Part shown: positions 8,297-17,909 of the stretch, in pieces
Layout: each line of letters starts with the position of its first letter
Numbering within the stretch: position 1 is the first letter of the stretch
From: Bacteroidales bacterium
Lineage (GTDB): Bacteria; Bacteroidota; Bacteroidia; Bacteroidales; UBA932
DNA: 64,000 nt
NCBI GenBank assembly: GCA_017476575.1
Contig: JAFUZO010000078.1
Coordinates: 1 to 64,000, forward strand
Direction: 5' to 3'
Position numbers and translations under genes: made by a program
The notes under the pieces: model-generated
What the model saw: the letters and a program-made list of their open reading frames with translations, nothing else
What the model was told of the DNA's origin: nothing
Databases searched by the model: none

Positions 8297-9457
8297 CTAA
8301 TAGGCCTTGATCCGGTACATGAAGCCGAGTTCGATCCGGTTGGTGTTCCAGCCGGGAAGGGCAGATGCCGCTGTATAGTCGTAGCGGCGTCCCACATAGG
8401 CGAGGAAGACCCGGAAATCCTGGTCCTGCACCGGATAATACTCCAGCGAACTGATATACCCCCACGCCGTCCGGTAGTTGTGGAAGTCTTTCAGACTGGC
8501 CGTCTCGTACATACCCTTCAGCATCAGGTTGAATCCAGGCGCGAACTGCCAGTTGGCCTTGGTGACGAAAGAATTGTAATGGACATCCTCCAGGTAGCGG
8601 CCGCCGCCCAGTTCGGACGAGGCGATCCGGAGCCGGTCCAACCCCTCCCAGGCACTCATCCAATCGAAATAGACCTGGAACTTGGGAAGGTTCAGTTTCT
8701 GCCCCAGGAAGGCCATCTTGTCCCAGTAGCCTTCCGCCTGGTTGTAGGCTCCCACGCTCCAGCGGGTTTCCACAAGTCCGCCGAAGAGGTTCCCGTTCCA
8801 GTTCAGGATATAGGCGAGCGGATGCCGGGAAGCTTTCAGGGCCGTTCCGTCCTGAAGCAGGGCGCCCGCACCGTATTCGGTCTCGAAGTGGTTGCTGTAA
8901 GAGTCGGAGACATTGAGCACGAACTCCTGCCCCGCCATCGGATAGAAGGCGATGGCGGCACCGGCGAGGAAGTTGTCCATGTTGTTCACCATCTCGGAAT
9001 ATTCATAGATGTACATCGGATTCTCATCGAATTCGAAACCGCCCCAGAACTGGCACAGCTTGCCGCCCATCAGGGTCCAGTGGTCATTGATCCGATAGCC
9101 CGCCATCATGATGTCCGTCGCCTTGGAGAAGTTCTCGAAGTCGGCCCCTGCCTGGCTCCGGTTCAGCCGGTGGCGCAGACGATAGGTCAGGTGGTCGCCG
9201 AAGGCTCCCTTGATTTCCAGGCGGAGCTGCTTGGCCCGGAAGGCCGAAGACCAGCCGTTCCCGTCGTCTCCCACCTGGAAACTGGAGGCGTAGTTGAGGA
9301 AGAGGTTGAAGTTGTCGGTCTTCTTCTCCAAGTTCAAGACACGGTCGGAAAGCGACTTGTAATCACCGTCATAGCCACCGGTGCCGGTGTTCCCGCCCTG
9401 GGCGGAGGCAGTGACGGCCGCAAGGGCCGCCAGCGCACAAAGGAAAACCTTTCTCAT
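8297..9457 (-). CDS. Outer-membrane porin, phosphate-selective porin O/P-like
   Basis: A 386-residue predicted outer-membrane beta-barrel. Residues 1-19 are a signal peptide (TASAQ), followed by a short acidic, coiled-coil-like segment (SLSDRVLNLEKKTDN) and then alternating aromatic strands to the C-terminal strand ELGFMYRIKAY. The general look is that of the OprO/OprP-like porins common in Bacteroidetes. It is the last gene of a leftward operon, only three bases after the asparaginase stop, so it probably admits asparagine, aspartate or dicarboxylates; that substrate is inferred from context only. Confidence 0.82.
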   Translation of the reverse strand: MRKVFLCALAALAAVTASAQGGNTGTGGYDGDYKSLSDRVLNLEKKTDNFNLFLNYASSFQVGDDGNGWSSAFRAKQLRLEIKGAFGDHLTYRLRHRLNRSQAGADFENFSKATDIMMAGYRINDHWTLMGGKLCQFWGGFEFDENPMYIYEYSEMVNNMDNFLAGAAIAFYPMAGQEFVLNVSDSYSNHFETEYGAGALLQDGTALKASRHPLAYILNWNGNLFGGLVETRWSVGAYNQAEGYWDKMAFLGQKLNLPKFQVYFDWMSAWEGLDRLRIASSELGGGRYLEDVHYNSFVTKANWQFAPGFNLMLKGMYETASLKDFHNYRTAWGYISSLEYYPVQDQDFRVFLAYVGRRYDYTAASALPGWNTNRIELGFMYRIKAY

Positions 9458-9460
9458 GGC

Positions 9461-10513
9461 TCAATATTCTTTGTAATACTGTTGGATCTCCTGCCAGTCA
9501 TGCGTCCGGGTGAGGGCGAGCATCAGCAGGACGCGGGCCTTCTGCGGGTTCAGGTCCAGGGCGGCGACGAAATGGTACTTCGCGTCGTCCACCTCGCTGT
9601 TCAGGCAGATCGGACCGGTCGGGCAGCGGGACGAACGGACAATCTGGATGCCCTGGTCCTGTGCCTTCACGGCCACGTCGAACACATCCTTGTAGAAGTT
9701 GCCGTCTCCCACGCCGGCGAGGACGATTCCTTCGAACTTGGCATCCACGAAGGCCTGCATCGGAAGTGGAGAGGCGTTGGCATAACCATAGACGATACCC
9801 ACCTTAGGAAGCCTGTCCAGTTTGGAGACATCGAAAACGGAGTTCACCGTATGCCTGTTGTTGGGGGTCTGGAGGTAGTGCGCCTCGCCGTTGTACACAT
9901 ATCCGATGATGCCGGAAGGACCGCCTTCGAAGGTGTCGCAGTCAATAGTGTGGGTCTTGATGACCGTCTTGGCGTCCAGGAGCTGGTTGTTCATGCAGCA
10001 TAGCACGCCCATCCCCTTGGAAGCCGGGGAGACGGCGGCTGCAACGGCATTGTAGAGGTTCGCGGGTCCGTCGGCGCTGATGGCCGTGGACGGGCGCATG
10101 GACCCGGCGAGGATCACCGGCTTGTCGCTCTTGACGGTGAGGTTCAGGAAGTAGGCAGTCTCCTCCATCGTGTCGGTGCCATGGGTGATGACGACAGCAT
10201 CGTAGCCCTCCACGTTGAGAATCTCGTTTACGCGCTTCGCCAGCTTGAGCCAGACTTCGTCGTTCATGTCCTGGGATCCGATGTTGACCAGCTGCTCGCC
10301 GCTCACATCTGCCAGATAGAGCATCTGGGGGACGGCGTCGATCAGGGTCTGGATGCCGACCTGACCGGCCGTGTAGGCCGAAGAGGCGGAAGTGGCGCTG
10401 ACACCCGCGATGGTGCCGCCGGTCGCGATGATGCGGACCCTCGGCTTGGCGCCGAGGCTGACGCTGACGACAACCGCCGCCAGCAGCAGAAGGGTGGATT
10501 TCAAATGTTTCAT
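9461..10513 (-). CDS. ansB: Periplasmic L-asparaginase, type II
   Basis: A 350-residue asparaginase that hydrolyses asparagine to aspartate and ammonia. A signal peptide (about residues 1-22) places it in the periplasm. The two threonine motifs of the family are intact: nucleophile Thr34 in ATGGTIAG, and HGTDTMEETAYFL with the Thr-Asp pair of the second site. The C-terminal domain motif SSRCPTGPI is also present. It lies between a C4-dicarboxylate carrier gene and a porin gene on the same strand with 19- and 3-base gaps, so the aspartate formed is probably taken up directly by the carrier and used as a fumarate source. Confidence 0.95.
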   Translation of the reverse strand: MKHLKSTLLLLAAVVVSVSLGAKPRVRIIATGGTIAGVSATSASSAYTAGQVGIQTLIDAVPQMLYLADVSGEQLVNIGSQDMNDEVWLKLAKRVNEILNVEGYDAVVITHGTDTMEETAYFLNLTVKSDKPVILAGSMRPSTAISADGPANLYNAVAAAVSPASKGMGVLCCMNNQLLDAKTVIKTHTIDCDTFEGGPSGIIGYVYNGEAHYLQTPNNRHTVNSVFDVSKLDRLPKVGIVYGYANASPLPMQAFVDAKFEGIVLAGVGDGNFYKDVFDVAVKAQDQGIQIVRSSRCPTGPICLNSEVDDAKYHFVAALDLNPQKARVLLMLALTRTHDWQEIQQYYKEY

Positions 10514-10532
10514 AAGACAGGTTATTAGTTTT

Positions 10533-11864
10533 TCATGCCGCTTGAAGCAGCGTAATGATCAGATAACTCACTCCGATGCTGACCAATGTGGTGATAAAGC
10601 CCGCCAGCTGGAAGGAATGGTTGACGACATATTTTCCGATACGGGTCGTCCCGGTACGGTCGAAGCCGATGGCAGCGACCTCCGTCGGATAGTTAGGAAG
10701 GAAGAAATATCCGTTCACGGCCGGGAACAGGGCCAGGAGGACCAGCGGCGGGATACCCATCGAGAGACCCACCGGATAGAGGGTCTTGACCGTTGCGGCC
10801 TGTGAGAAAAGCATGATGCTGAAGATGAAGAGCGGAATGGCGAACAGGACGGGCCAGCTCGTGAAAAGACCAGCCACACTGCCCAGGATGGCCTCCTTGT
10901 TGCCCTCGAAGAAGGTGCTGCCCATCCACGCGACGCCGAAGATGGAGACCATTGCGGTCATGCCGGAGGCAAAAACATTGCCCTTCACAGCCACCTTGAC
11001 GTCGGCCTTGCCCACCAGGAGGATGACGGCAGCGACAGCCATCATCGTCATCTCGATGGTCGCATTCATGCTCACAGGGACACCGTCGAAGGAGGGGCGC
11101 AGGCCGGGAAAACTGCCGAACAGCACCACCAGGAGCACACCTAGGAGGAAGGCCGCAACAGCCCATCTGGCCCTGGGATTCAAGTCTTTCTCCTGCTCAT
11201 TCCGGCCGTCGTCGGGTTTGAGCAACCCTTCACGGACCCTTCTCTGATATTCGGGATCCTCTTCCAGAGGCTTGCCGACATGGTTCTGCACGAAAGAGGC
11301 AACCAGGATGGCGATGAGTGATGCAGGAATCGTGACGATGAAGATTTCCCGCATGCCGATGCCCTTGTCGCCGAGGAGACTCTGCGACAGGATAGCCGCC
11401 GTGGCCGCGGAGACCGGCGAACCGGTGATGCCCAGCGAAGCCGAGATCGTCGCTACGCTCAACGGCCGCTCGGGACGGATCTTCGCCTTGAGGGCGATTT
11501 CCGAGATGATGGGAAGGAGGGCATAGCAGGTGTGCGCCGTGCCCGCGAGAACGCAGAACAACCAAGTCGTAAGGGGGCCGTAGAAAGTGATGTGGTTGGG
11601 ATGCTTCCGGAGGAAACGTGCGGCCACCTCGACCATGTAGTCGAGCCCGCCGGCCGCCTGGAGCGCGGCGGAAGCCGTGATCACGGCGACGATGATGAGC
11701 ATCACGTCGATCGGAATGTTCCCTGGCTCGAGTCCGAACACGAATACCAGGATGAACACTCCGACCATGCCGTAGATTCCCAGGCCGATACTGCCCACAC
11801 GGGCACCGATGAAGATGAGAGCCAGCACGACAGCCAGCTGGAGAAGGACCAATGCAGTTGACAT
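10533..11864 (-). CDS. Anaerobic C4-dicarboxylate transporter, DcuA/DcuB family
   Basis: A 443-residue inner-membrane carrier with about ten to twelve hydrophobic segments spread over the full length. DcuA/DcuB proteins exchange fumarate, malate or aspartate for succinate during anaerobic fumarate respiration. The typical stretches GIYGMVGVFILVFVFGLEPG, LAGTAHTCYALLPIISEIA and LGITGSPVSAATAA are present. It is the first gene of the operon with ansB and the porin. A promoter with paired 13-base direct repeats lies just upstream (11887-11920). DcuA and DcuB cannot be told apart here, so no symbol is given. Confidence 0.93.
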   Translation of the reverse strand: MSTALVLLQLAVVLALIFIGARVGSIGLGIYGMVGVFILVFVFGLEPGNIPIDVMLIIVAVITASAALQAAGGLDYMVEVAARFLRKHPNHITFYGPLTTWLFCVLAGTAHTCYALLPIISEIALKAKIRPERPLSVATISASLGITGSPVSAATAAILSQSLLGDKGIGMREIFIVTIPASLIAILVASFVQNHVGKPLEEDPEYQRRVREGLLKPDDGRNEQEKDLNPRARWAVAAFLLGVLLVVLFGSFPGLRPSFDGVPVSMNATIEMTMMAVAAVILLVGKADVKVAVKGNVFASGMTAMVSIFGVAWMGSTFFEGNKEAILGSVAGLFTSWPVLFAIPLFIFSIMLFSQAATVKTLYPVGLSMGIPPLVLLALFPAVNGYFFLPNYPTEVAAIGFDRTGTTRIGKYVVNHSFQLAGFITTLVSIGVSYLIITLLQAA

Positions 11865-11886
11865 ACTTACAGTTTCACTGTTATCA

Positions 11887-11920
11887 ATAATGGTTTTCTA
11901 TACAAATATAATGGTTTTCT
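11887..11920 (-). promoter_or_regulatory. dcu promoter with paired 13-base direct repeats
   Basis: ATAATGGTTTTCT occurs at 11887-11899 and again at 11908-11920, exactly 21 bases apart, or two helical turns. Between them, on the minus strand, lies the -7 box TATATTTG (11910-11903). The copies flank the likely transcription start, as expected for a dimeric regulator bound to one DNA face. The regulator is unknown. Confidence 0.6.
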
Positions 11921-12145
11921 CCGCGTTCCCGTCTTTTTTCTTGAAAATATCTGAAAAATGGGGTTCTGGACAGGCCAAGACCTTCCATCCGGCGATCTGC
12001 AACACGTTCCAGAATGAGGCCGGTTGTTTCCAAGGAATGCAGGAAGTGATTTTTTCTACCGGAGTGGCACTGCTCCTATCAAAATAAATTTTTCATCTAC
12101 TGTTTTAAAATAAATTAGTGTTATTATCTTTATTTTCTATTTTTC
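11921..12145. other. Divergent intergenic region between dcu and metY operons
   Basis: No gene is supported. The right part is AT-rich and has a 10-base direct repeat, AAAATAAATT, at 12081-12090 and 12107-12116 (26 bases apart), which could be an operator for the metY promoter. No SAM riboswitch fold is recognisable. Confidence 0.4.
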
Positions 12146-12176
12146 TTGTTTGAAAGGACTTCCCTCCGTACCTTTG
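12146..12176 (+). promoter_or_regulatory. metY promoter: TTG and TACCTTTG, 20-base spacer
   Basis: TTG at 12146-12148 and TACCTTTG at 12169-12176 form a good Bacteroidetes promoter 25 bases before the metY ATG. The short remaining leader leaves no room for a riboswitch. Confidence 0.7.
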
Positions 12177-12201
12177 CCCTCCGATAAGACGAACCGCTGT
12201 T

Positions 12202-13488
12202 ATGAGTACACACAAACTTCACTTCGAGACCCTCCAGCTCCATGTAGGACAGGAGCAGGCTGACCCCGTTTCCGACGCCCGGGCCGTACCGATCTACCAG
12301 ACCACTTCCTATGTCTTCCATGATTCCAAGCACGCGGCTGCCCGCTTCGGTCTCACCGATCCCGGCAACATCTACGGCCGCTTGACCAATTCGACGCAGG
12401 ACGTCTTCGAACGCCGCATCGCTGCCCTCGAAGGCGGAGTCGGCGCCCTCGCCGTCGCCTCCGGAGCCGCCGCCGTCACCTACGCCATCCTGAACATCAC
12501 CAAGGCGGGCGACCACATCGTCTCCGCCAAGACCATCTACGGTGGCACCTACGACCTGCTCGAGCACACCCTTGTTCCCTACGGCATCACCACCACTTTC
12601 GTGGACCCGTCCGACTTGCAGAATTTCGAACGCGCCATCCGCCCCGAAACGAAACTTCTCTTCATCGAGACTTTCGGCAACCCCAATTCCAACCTCGTCG
12701 ATATCGAGGCCGTTGCCGCCATCGCCCATGCCCACCGCATCCCGCTCGTCATCGACAACACATTCGGGACGCCCTACCTCATCCGTCCGATCGAGCACGG
12801 GGCCGACATCGTCGTCCATTCCGCCACCAAATTCATCGGCGGCCACGGAACCACGATCGGCGGGGTCATCATCGACTCCGGCCAGTTCGACTGGAAGGCC
12901 TCCGGCAAGTTCCCGCAGCTGACGGAACCGGACTACAGCTACCACGGCATCGTCTTCGCCGAAGCCGTCGGCCCCGCCGCCTACATCACCCGGGCCCGGG
13001 CTATCCTCCTCCGGGACACCGGCGCCACCCTGAGTCCCATCAGCGCCTTCATCTTCCTCCAGGGCCTAGAAACCCTCTCCCTGCGGGTGGAACGGCATGT
13101 CGCCAACGCCCTCAAAGTCGTAGACTTCCTCAGCCACCATCCGAAGGTCGTCAAGGTCAACCATCCCGCCCTTCCCGACCATCCGGACCATGCCCTGTAT
13201 GAACGGTATTTCCCGCAGGGAGGCGGCTCCATCTTCACGTTCGAAATCAAGGGCGGCCGGGAAGAGGCCTACCGCTTCATCGACAGCCTGGAAATCTTCT
13301 CGCTGCTGGCCAACGTCGCCGACGTCAAGTCGCTCGTCATCCACCCGGCCACCACGACCCACTCCCAGCTGACCGAAGCCGAACTCACCGACCAGGGCAT
13401 CTACCAGAGCACTATCCGGCTTTCCATCGGCACGGAGCACATCGACGACCTCATCGCCGACCTGGCCCAGGCATTCGAGAAAATATGA
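12202..13488 (+). CDS. metY: O-acetylhomoserine sulfhydrylase (homocysteine synthase)
   Basis: A 428-residue PLP enzyme of the Cys/Met metabolism family. It makes homocysteine from an acyl-homoserine and sulfide, the direct sulfhydrylation route. The length, the N-terminal [11 protein letters not shown], the early [15 protein letters not shown] and the long internal insert compared with cystathionine enzymes are typical of MetY. The PLP lysine is Lys210 in [15 protein letters not shown]. It is followed after 13 bases by metH and then metF, so homocysteine made here is methylated by the next gene product. A cystathionine gamma-synthase reading is less likely. Confidence 0.93.
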   Translation: MSTHKLHFETLQLHVGQEQADPVSDARAVPIYQTTSYVFHDSKHAAARFGLTDPGNIYGRLTNSTQDVFERRIAALEGGVGALAVASGAAAVTYAILNITKAGDHIVSAKTIYGGTYDLLEHTLVPYGITTTFVDPSDLQNFERAIRPETKLLFIETFGNPNSNLVDIEAVAAIAHAHRIPLVIDNTFGTPYLIRPIEHGADIVVHSATKFIGGHGTTIGGVIIDSGQFDWKASGKFPQLTEPDYSYHGIVFAEAVGPAAYITRARAILLRDTGATLSPISAFIFLQGLETLSLRVERHVANALKVVDFLSHHPKVVKVNHPALPDHPDHALYERYFPQGGGSIFTFEIKGGREEAYRFIDSLEIFSLLANVADVKSLVIHPATTTHSQLTEAELTDQGIYQSTIRLSIGTEHIDDLIADLAQAFEKI

Positions 13489-13489
13489 T

Positions 13490-13497
13490 TAACTTTG
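13490..13497 (+). promoter_or_regulatory. -7 box (TAACTTTG) four bases before metH
   Basis: Exact TAnnTTTG match starting on the last base of the metY stop region. Only four bases separate it from the GTG at 13502, so a leaderless metH transcript is predicted. No clear -33 element is seen. Confidence 0.5.
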
Positions 13498-13501
13498 CAG
13501 G

Positions 13502-16500
13502 GTGAAGCCAAAAAAAGAGAGATTGCAACAACTCCTCCGGGAGCGGATCATGGTCCTCGACGGTGCGATGGGGACCATGATTCAGCGTTATGGGCTGACC
13601 GGCAACAACGACTGTCTCAATCTCACGCATCCCGATATCATCGAAGAAATCCACGGCGTTTATATCGAAGCCGGTGCAGACCTTATTGAAACCAACACTT
13701 TCAGTTCAAACCGAATCTCCCAGAAGGAGTACGGCCTGGACGGACAAGCCCGGGAAATGGCCCTGCAAGGCGCCCGGATTGCGCGGAAGGCCGCCGATGC
13801 CGCAGAACGGGAAGTATGGGTAGCCGGCAGCATCGGCCCCACTTCCCAATCGCTGACCCTGGTCCCGGACCTCGCCGGTCCGTCCGAGGCTCCGTGCCGT
13901 TTCGACGAAATGACAGCCGCTTACCGGGAGCAAGTTGAAGCGCTCATCGAAGGCGGCGTGGACCTGCTTCTCATCGAGACTTGCTTCGACGCCCTCAACG
14001 CCAAGGCGGCCCTCTATGCCGTCGGGAAGGCTGCCTATGGGTTTCCGGTCATCGTCTCGGTCTCCCCGTCCGACAAGAGCGGACGCACCTTGACCGGGCA
14101 GACCCTCGAAGCCTTCTATGCCGCCGTCCGGCACTACCCCCTTACCGCCTTCGGACTGAACTGCTCGCTCGGAGCGGAAGAACTGGCTCCGCTCCTCCAG
14201 GAGGTGTCCCGCTTCTGCGACGTCCCGGTCATCTGCTATCCCAACGCCGGGCTGCCGAACGAACTCGGCGGCTACGACGAGACCCCCTTCCAGATGGCCG
14301 CAGCCGTCGGGGCCATGGCCACCGCAGGCCAAGTCAACATCGTCGGCGGATGCTGCGGCACGACGCCCTCGCATATCGCCGCCGAACGGCAAGCCGTACT
14401 CCCCTGCCCGCCCCGTTTGGCGCCGGAGCGGGAGAAGCACCTGACCATCAGCGGACTGGAAGCCGTCACCGTCGATGTCCGGACGTCCAACCTCACCCTT
14501 ATCGGCGAGCGGACCAACGTAGCCGGATCACGGAAATTCGCCCGGCTCATCGCACAGGAAGATTACGACTCTGCCCTCCAGGTCGCGGCCGACCAGGTCG
14601 CGGGCGGAGCGTCCATCATCGATATCAACATGGATGACGCGATGCTTGACGGCCCTGCCGCCATGGAGAAGTTCGTCCGCTGCGTCCAGAACGACCCGGC
14701 CGTCGCGAAAGCCGCCCTCATGATCGATTCTTCCCACTGGGAATGTATCCTCGCCGGGCTCAAGAACGCCCAGGGCAAATGTATCGTCAATTCCATCAGC
14801 CTTAAGGACGGCGAAGATGCCTTCCTCCAGAAAGCTCTGGAAATCAGGAATCTCGGTGCCGCCATGGTCGTCATGGCCTTCGACGAGGAGGGACAGGCGG
14901 CCACCTATGCGCGCAAGACCGCCATCGCACGGCGGGCCTACCGCCTCCTCACCAGCCACGGCATCTCCCCGGAAGACATCATTTTCGATGTCAACGTCCT
15001 GTCCGTCGGGACGGGCATTCCGGAACACGACCGCTATGCCGTCGACTTCATCGAAGCCGTACGCTGGATCAAATCCCACCTCCCCGGTGTCAGTACTTCC
15101 GGTGGGATATCCAACCTCTCCTTCGCCTTCCGGGGCAACAATCCCGTCCGCAGCGCCATGCACGCCGTCTTCCTGTACCATGCCGTCCAGGCCGGCCTGG
15201 ACATGGCCATCGTCAACCCGGGCCAGATCATCCCCTACGACGACATCGAACCGGAACTTCGCCGCTGCGCCGAAGACGTCATCCTCTGCCGTGATGCCGG
15301 AGCGACCGGGCGGCTCATCGCCAAGGCCGCCATGCTATCCGGCATGCCGGAAGAGAGATCCGCCGTCCAAGAAGCCCCGGCGCCGGGAACGCCGCAGGAA
15401 CGCCTGCGGGAAGCGCTTGTCAGCGGACGGACAGACCGTCTCGAAGCCGACCTCATGCAGGTCCTGGAAGAACTCGGATCGGCCGTCCAGGTCATCGAGG
15501 GGCCGCTGATGGCCGGCATGGAGGAAGTCGGTGCCCGGTTCGGCGCCGGCAAGATGTTCCTCCCCCAGGTCGTCAAATCCGCCAAGGTCATGAAGGATGC
15601 CGTCACCCTGCTGGAGCCCTACATGGCAGCTTCGACCGACACCCCGGCGGCGCGGCCGGTCATCATCCACGCCACGGTCAAGGGCGATGTCCACGACATC
15701 GGCAAGAACATCGCCGGCATCGTCCTGCGCTGCAACGGCTTCGAGGTCGTCGACCTCGGCGTCATGGTGGACAAGGAAACCATCCTCGATGCCGCCGTCC
15801 GGCACCATGCCGCCCTCATCGGGGTCAGCGGCCTTATCACCCCCTCCCTCTTCCAGATGGAGGAAATCTGCCGCGAGATGGCCGCCCGAGGGATGGACAC
15901 GCCCCTGCTCATCGGCGGTGCTACCACCTCCGCCCTGCACACAGCCGTCAAACTCGCTCCGCTCTACGACCATGTCTTCTATGCCGCCGACGCCTCGGCC
16001 GGTGCCGTCCTGGCCAAGCGCCTGCTGCTGGACCGTCCCGCCTGCGAAGCCGCCCGGCATGCGGAACAGGCCCGGCTGCGCATCTTGCATGCCCGGCGCA
16101 AGGTGGCCGGACCTTCTGCCGAGATGGCGGACTTCCCGCCGGAAAGTTATCCGAGCCCCGGTGAATATCATTTCGAAGATATTATCCCTCAAGAGATTCC
16201 GGTGGAAGACTTGCAGCCATACTTCGACTGGCGTCTTTTCCAGACAGTCTGGGGCATGAAGGAGCCGCAACCGGAACTGCTGGAAGAAGGCAAGGCCATG
16301 CTGGAGCGCTTTATCGCCCGCAAAAGCCTCCGGGTCTTCCTGTCCGTCCGTTTCTTCGAGGCACGTCGCGAAGGCGACGACCTCGTCCTGGGCGACGGGC
16401 TGCGGCTTCCGATGCTCCGTCAGGAAGAAGGGCAGCGGCGCTCCCTCGCCGATTTCGTTCCGCAGGACGGCACAGGCCCTGTCGGCCTTTTCGCCCTCAG

Positions 16501-16936
16501 CGTCCATGAGCATGGACACCCGGACGGGTGCACCTGCGAAGCCTGCCGCAGCGACTACGGGAGCATGATGGGCCGCTCCGTCAAGGTCACATTGGCCGAA
16601 GCAGCCTCCGCCTGGCTCGACGACAGATTGGAGCGGCGGGTCGACCGGCCGGACACTCGTATCATCAAACCGGCCGCCGGCTATGCCAGCTGCCCCGACC
16701 ACAGCCTCAAACGCGATATCCTCCGCCTCCTCCCGGAAACCGGACGGCTCGGCATCTCTCTCACCGAGACTTGTACCATGCGTCCCGATGCCGCCATCTG
16801 CGGCTTCATCTTCCTGCATCCGGAGGCCTCCTATCCCGAAATCCGGCACATCAGTCACGCCCAGTACGAACGCTATGCTGCAGCCCGCGGTCTCTCCCCC
16901 GACGAGGCACGGCTCTTCCTCTCCCACCTGCTATGA
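13502..16936 (+). CDS. metH: Cobalamin-dependent methionine synthase
   Basis: A 1,144-residue enzyme that methylates homocysteine using methyltetrahydrofolate through methylcobalamin. Four modules are seen in order: homocysteine domain (about 10-310, LDGAMGTMIQ, GLNCSLGAE and GGCCGTT zinc cysteines), pterin domain (about 325-590, GERTNVAGSRKF), B12 domain with cobalt ligand His731 in DVHDIGKN, and an activation domain (about 905-1144) with the SAM-binding PAAGYASCPDH motif. It is somewhat shorter than E. coli MetH, mainly in the activation domain. The GTG start is chosen because the next ATG (13550) would cut into the conserved N-terminus. The stop overlaps the metF start by four bases. Confidence 0.96.
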   Translation: MKPKKERLQQLLRERIMVLDGAMGTMIQRYGLTGNNDCLNLTHPDIIEEIHGVYIEAGADLIETNTFSSNRISQKEYGLDGQAREMALQGARIARKAADAAEREVWVAGSIGPTSQSLTLVPDLAGPSEAPCRFDEMTAAYREQVEALIEGGVDLLLIETCFDALNAKAALYAVGKAAYGFPVIVSVSPSDKSGRTLTGQTLEAFYAAVRHYPLTAFGLNCSLGAEELAPLLQEVSRFCDVPVICYPNAGLPNELGGYDETPFQMAAAVGAMATAGQVNIVGGCCGTTPSHIAAERQAVLPCPPRLAPEREKHLTISGLEAVTVDVRTSNLTLIGERTNVAGSRKFARLIAQEDYDSALQVAADQVAGGASIIDINMDDAMLDGPAAMEKFVRCVQNDPAVAKAALMIDSSHWECILAGLKNAQGKCIVNSISLKDGEDAFLQKALEIRNLGAAMVVMAFDEEGQAATYARKTAIARRAYRLLTSHGISPEDIIFDVNVLSVGTGIPEHDRYAVDFIEAVRWIKSHLPGVSTSGGISNLSFAFRGNNPVRSAMHAVFLYHAVQAGLDMAIVNPGQIIPYDDIEPELRRCAEDVILCRDAGATGRLIAKAAMLSGMPEERSAVQEAPAPGTPQERLREALVSGRTDRLEADLMQVLEELGSAVQVIEGPLMAGMEEVGARFGAGKMFLPQVVKSAKVMKDAVTLLEPYMAASTDTPAARPVIIHATVKGDVHDIGKNIAGIVLRCNGFEVVDLGVMVDKETILDAAVRHHAALIGVSGLITPSLFQMEEICREMAARGMDTPLLIGGATTSALHTAVKLAPLYDHVFYAADASAGAVLAKRLLLDRPACEAARHAEQARLRILHARRKVAGPSAEMADFPPESYPSPGEYHFEDIIPQEIPVEDLQPYFDWRLFQTVWGMKEPQPELLEEGKAMLERFIARKSLRVFLSVRFFEARREGDDLVLGDGLRLPMLRQEEGQRRSLADFVPQDGTGPVGLFALSVHEHGHPDGCTCEACRSDYGSMMGRSVKVTLAEAASAWLDDRLERRVDRPDTRIIKPAAGYASCPDHSLKRDILRLLPETGRLGISLTETCTMRPDAAICGFIFLHPEASYPEIRHISHAQYERYAAARGLSPDEARLFLSHLL

Positions 16937-17859
16937 AAATCTCCGACCTGCTCCGGAGCGGTACCCGGCCGTTCCCGTCCCTCGAAATCGTTCCGCCGCT
17001 CACCGGCATCTCCCAGGATGAACTGTTCCAGAGCATCGACCCGCTTATGGAATACGGGCCGAAATATATCAATGTCACGACCCATCGCGACGAATTCCGT
17101 TTCATCCCCCAGCCGGACGGCAGTTTCCGGCGCACCGTGGTCCGCAGCCGGGTCAGCGCCGTTGCCGTCAGCGCCAGCATCCGGGCCCGCTACAGTATCG
17201 AGGTAGTCCCCCACCTGATCTGCGGCGGCACGCCCGCCCATGAAACCGAGGCACTCCTGCAGGACTTCCGTTTCCTGGGCATCGAGAATGTCATGGCCCT
17301 CCGCGGCGATTCCCTGCTCGGAGAGAAGCGTTTCACGCCGACACCGGACGGATACGCCCATGCGGACCAGCTCGTCGGCGCCGTCCGGACTTTTGAAAAA
17401 GACAACGGATGCTCGTTCTGCATCGGGGTCGGTGGCTATCCGGAGAAGCATTTCGAGGCGGCAAACCTGGAGACGGACCTGCACTATCTCAAACAGAAGG
17501 TCGAAGCCGGGGCCGACTATATCATCACCCAGATGTTCTTCGACAATGCCGTCTACTACCGTTTCGTGGACCGCTGCCGGGCCGCAGGCATCGACGTACC
17601 CGTCATCCCCGCTCTCAAGCCCCTCTCCACGGCCCGCCAGGTTGCCCTCCTGCCGGAATCTTTCTCCATCGACATCCCCGTGGCCCTGACCGATGCCGTC
17701 CGCGCGGCCGGTCCTGATGCCGGAGCCGTCTACCATATCGGCACGGACTGGTGCATCGCCCAATGCCGCGACCTCCTCGCCCACGGCGTCCCCGCCGTCC
17801 ACTTCTATACGATGGGCAAGCCCCGCAATGTCGCCGAAGTTCTCCGCACCTGCTTTTAA
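16933..17859 (+). CDS. metF: 5,10-methylenetetrahydrofolate reductase
   Basis: A 308-residue FAD-dependent TIM-barrel enzyme that makes methyltetrahydrofolate, the methyl donor of MetH. Recognisable motifs are SLEIVPP at the start, YINVTTHRDEF, ENVMALRGDSL and GADYIITQMFFDN. The ATG overlaps the metH stop (ATGA), giving tight translational coupling of methyl-group supply and use. The frame is open further upstream inside metH, but the family N-terminus and the overlap fix the start at 16933. Confidence 0.95.
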   Translation: MKISDLLRSGTRPFPSLEIVPPLTGISQDELFQSIDPLMEYGPKYINVTTHRDEFRFIPQPDGSFRRTVVRSRVSAVAVSASIRARYSIEVVPHLICGGTPAHETEALLQDFRFLGIENVMALRGDSLLGEKRFTPTPDGYAHADQLVGAVRTFEKDNGCSFCIGVGGYPEKHFEAANLETDLHYLKQKVEAGADYIITQMFFDNAVYYRFVDRCRAAGIDVPVIPALKPLSTARQVALLPESFSIDIPVALTDAVRAAGPDAGAVYHIGTDWCIAQCRDLLAHGVPAVHFYTMGKPRNVAEVLRTCF

Positions 17860-17909
17860 GTGATGTGTAAAAATACTCGGACATCATAGCAAAATCCGGC
17901 GGAAACGCT

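Noticed and set aside
11921..12087. Small plus-strand protein in the dcu-metY gap
   Set aside because: The frame opens inside dcu antisense sequence, has no start signals, and its translation resembles no family.
12100..12201. SAM-responsive riboswitch upstream of metY
   Set aside because: The promoter leaves only about 25 bases of leader and no SAM-I or SAM-II core is recognisable.
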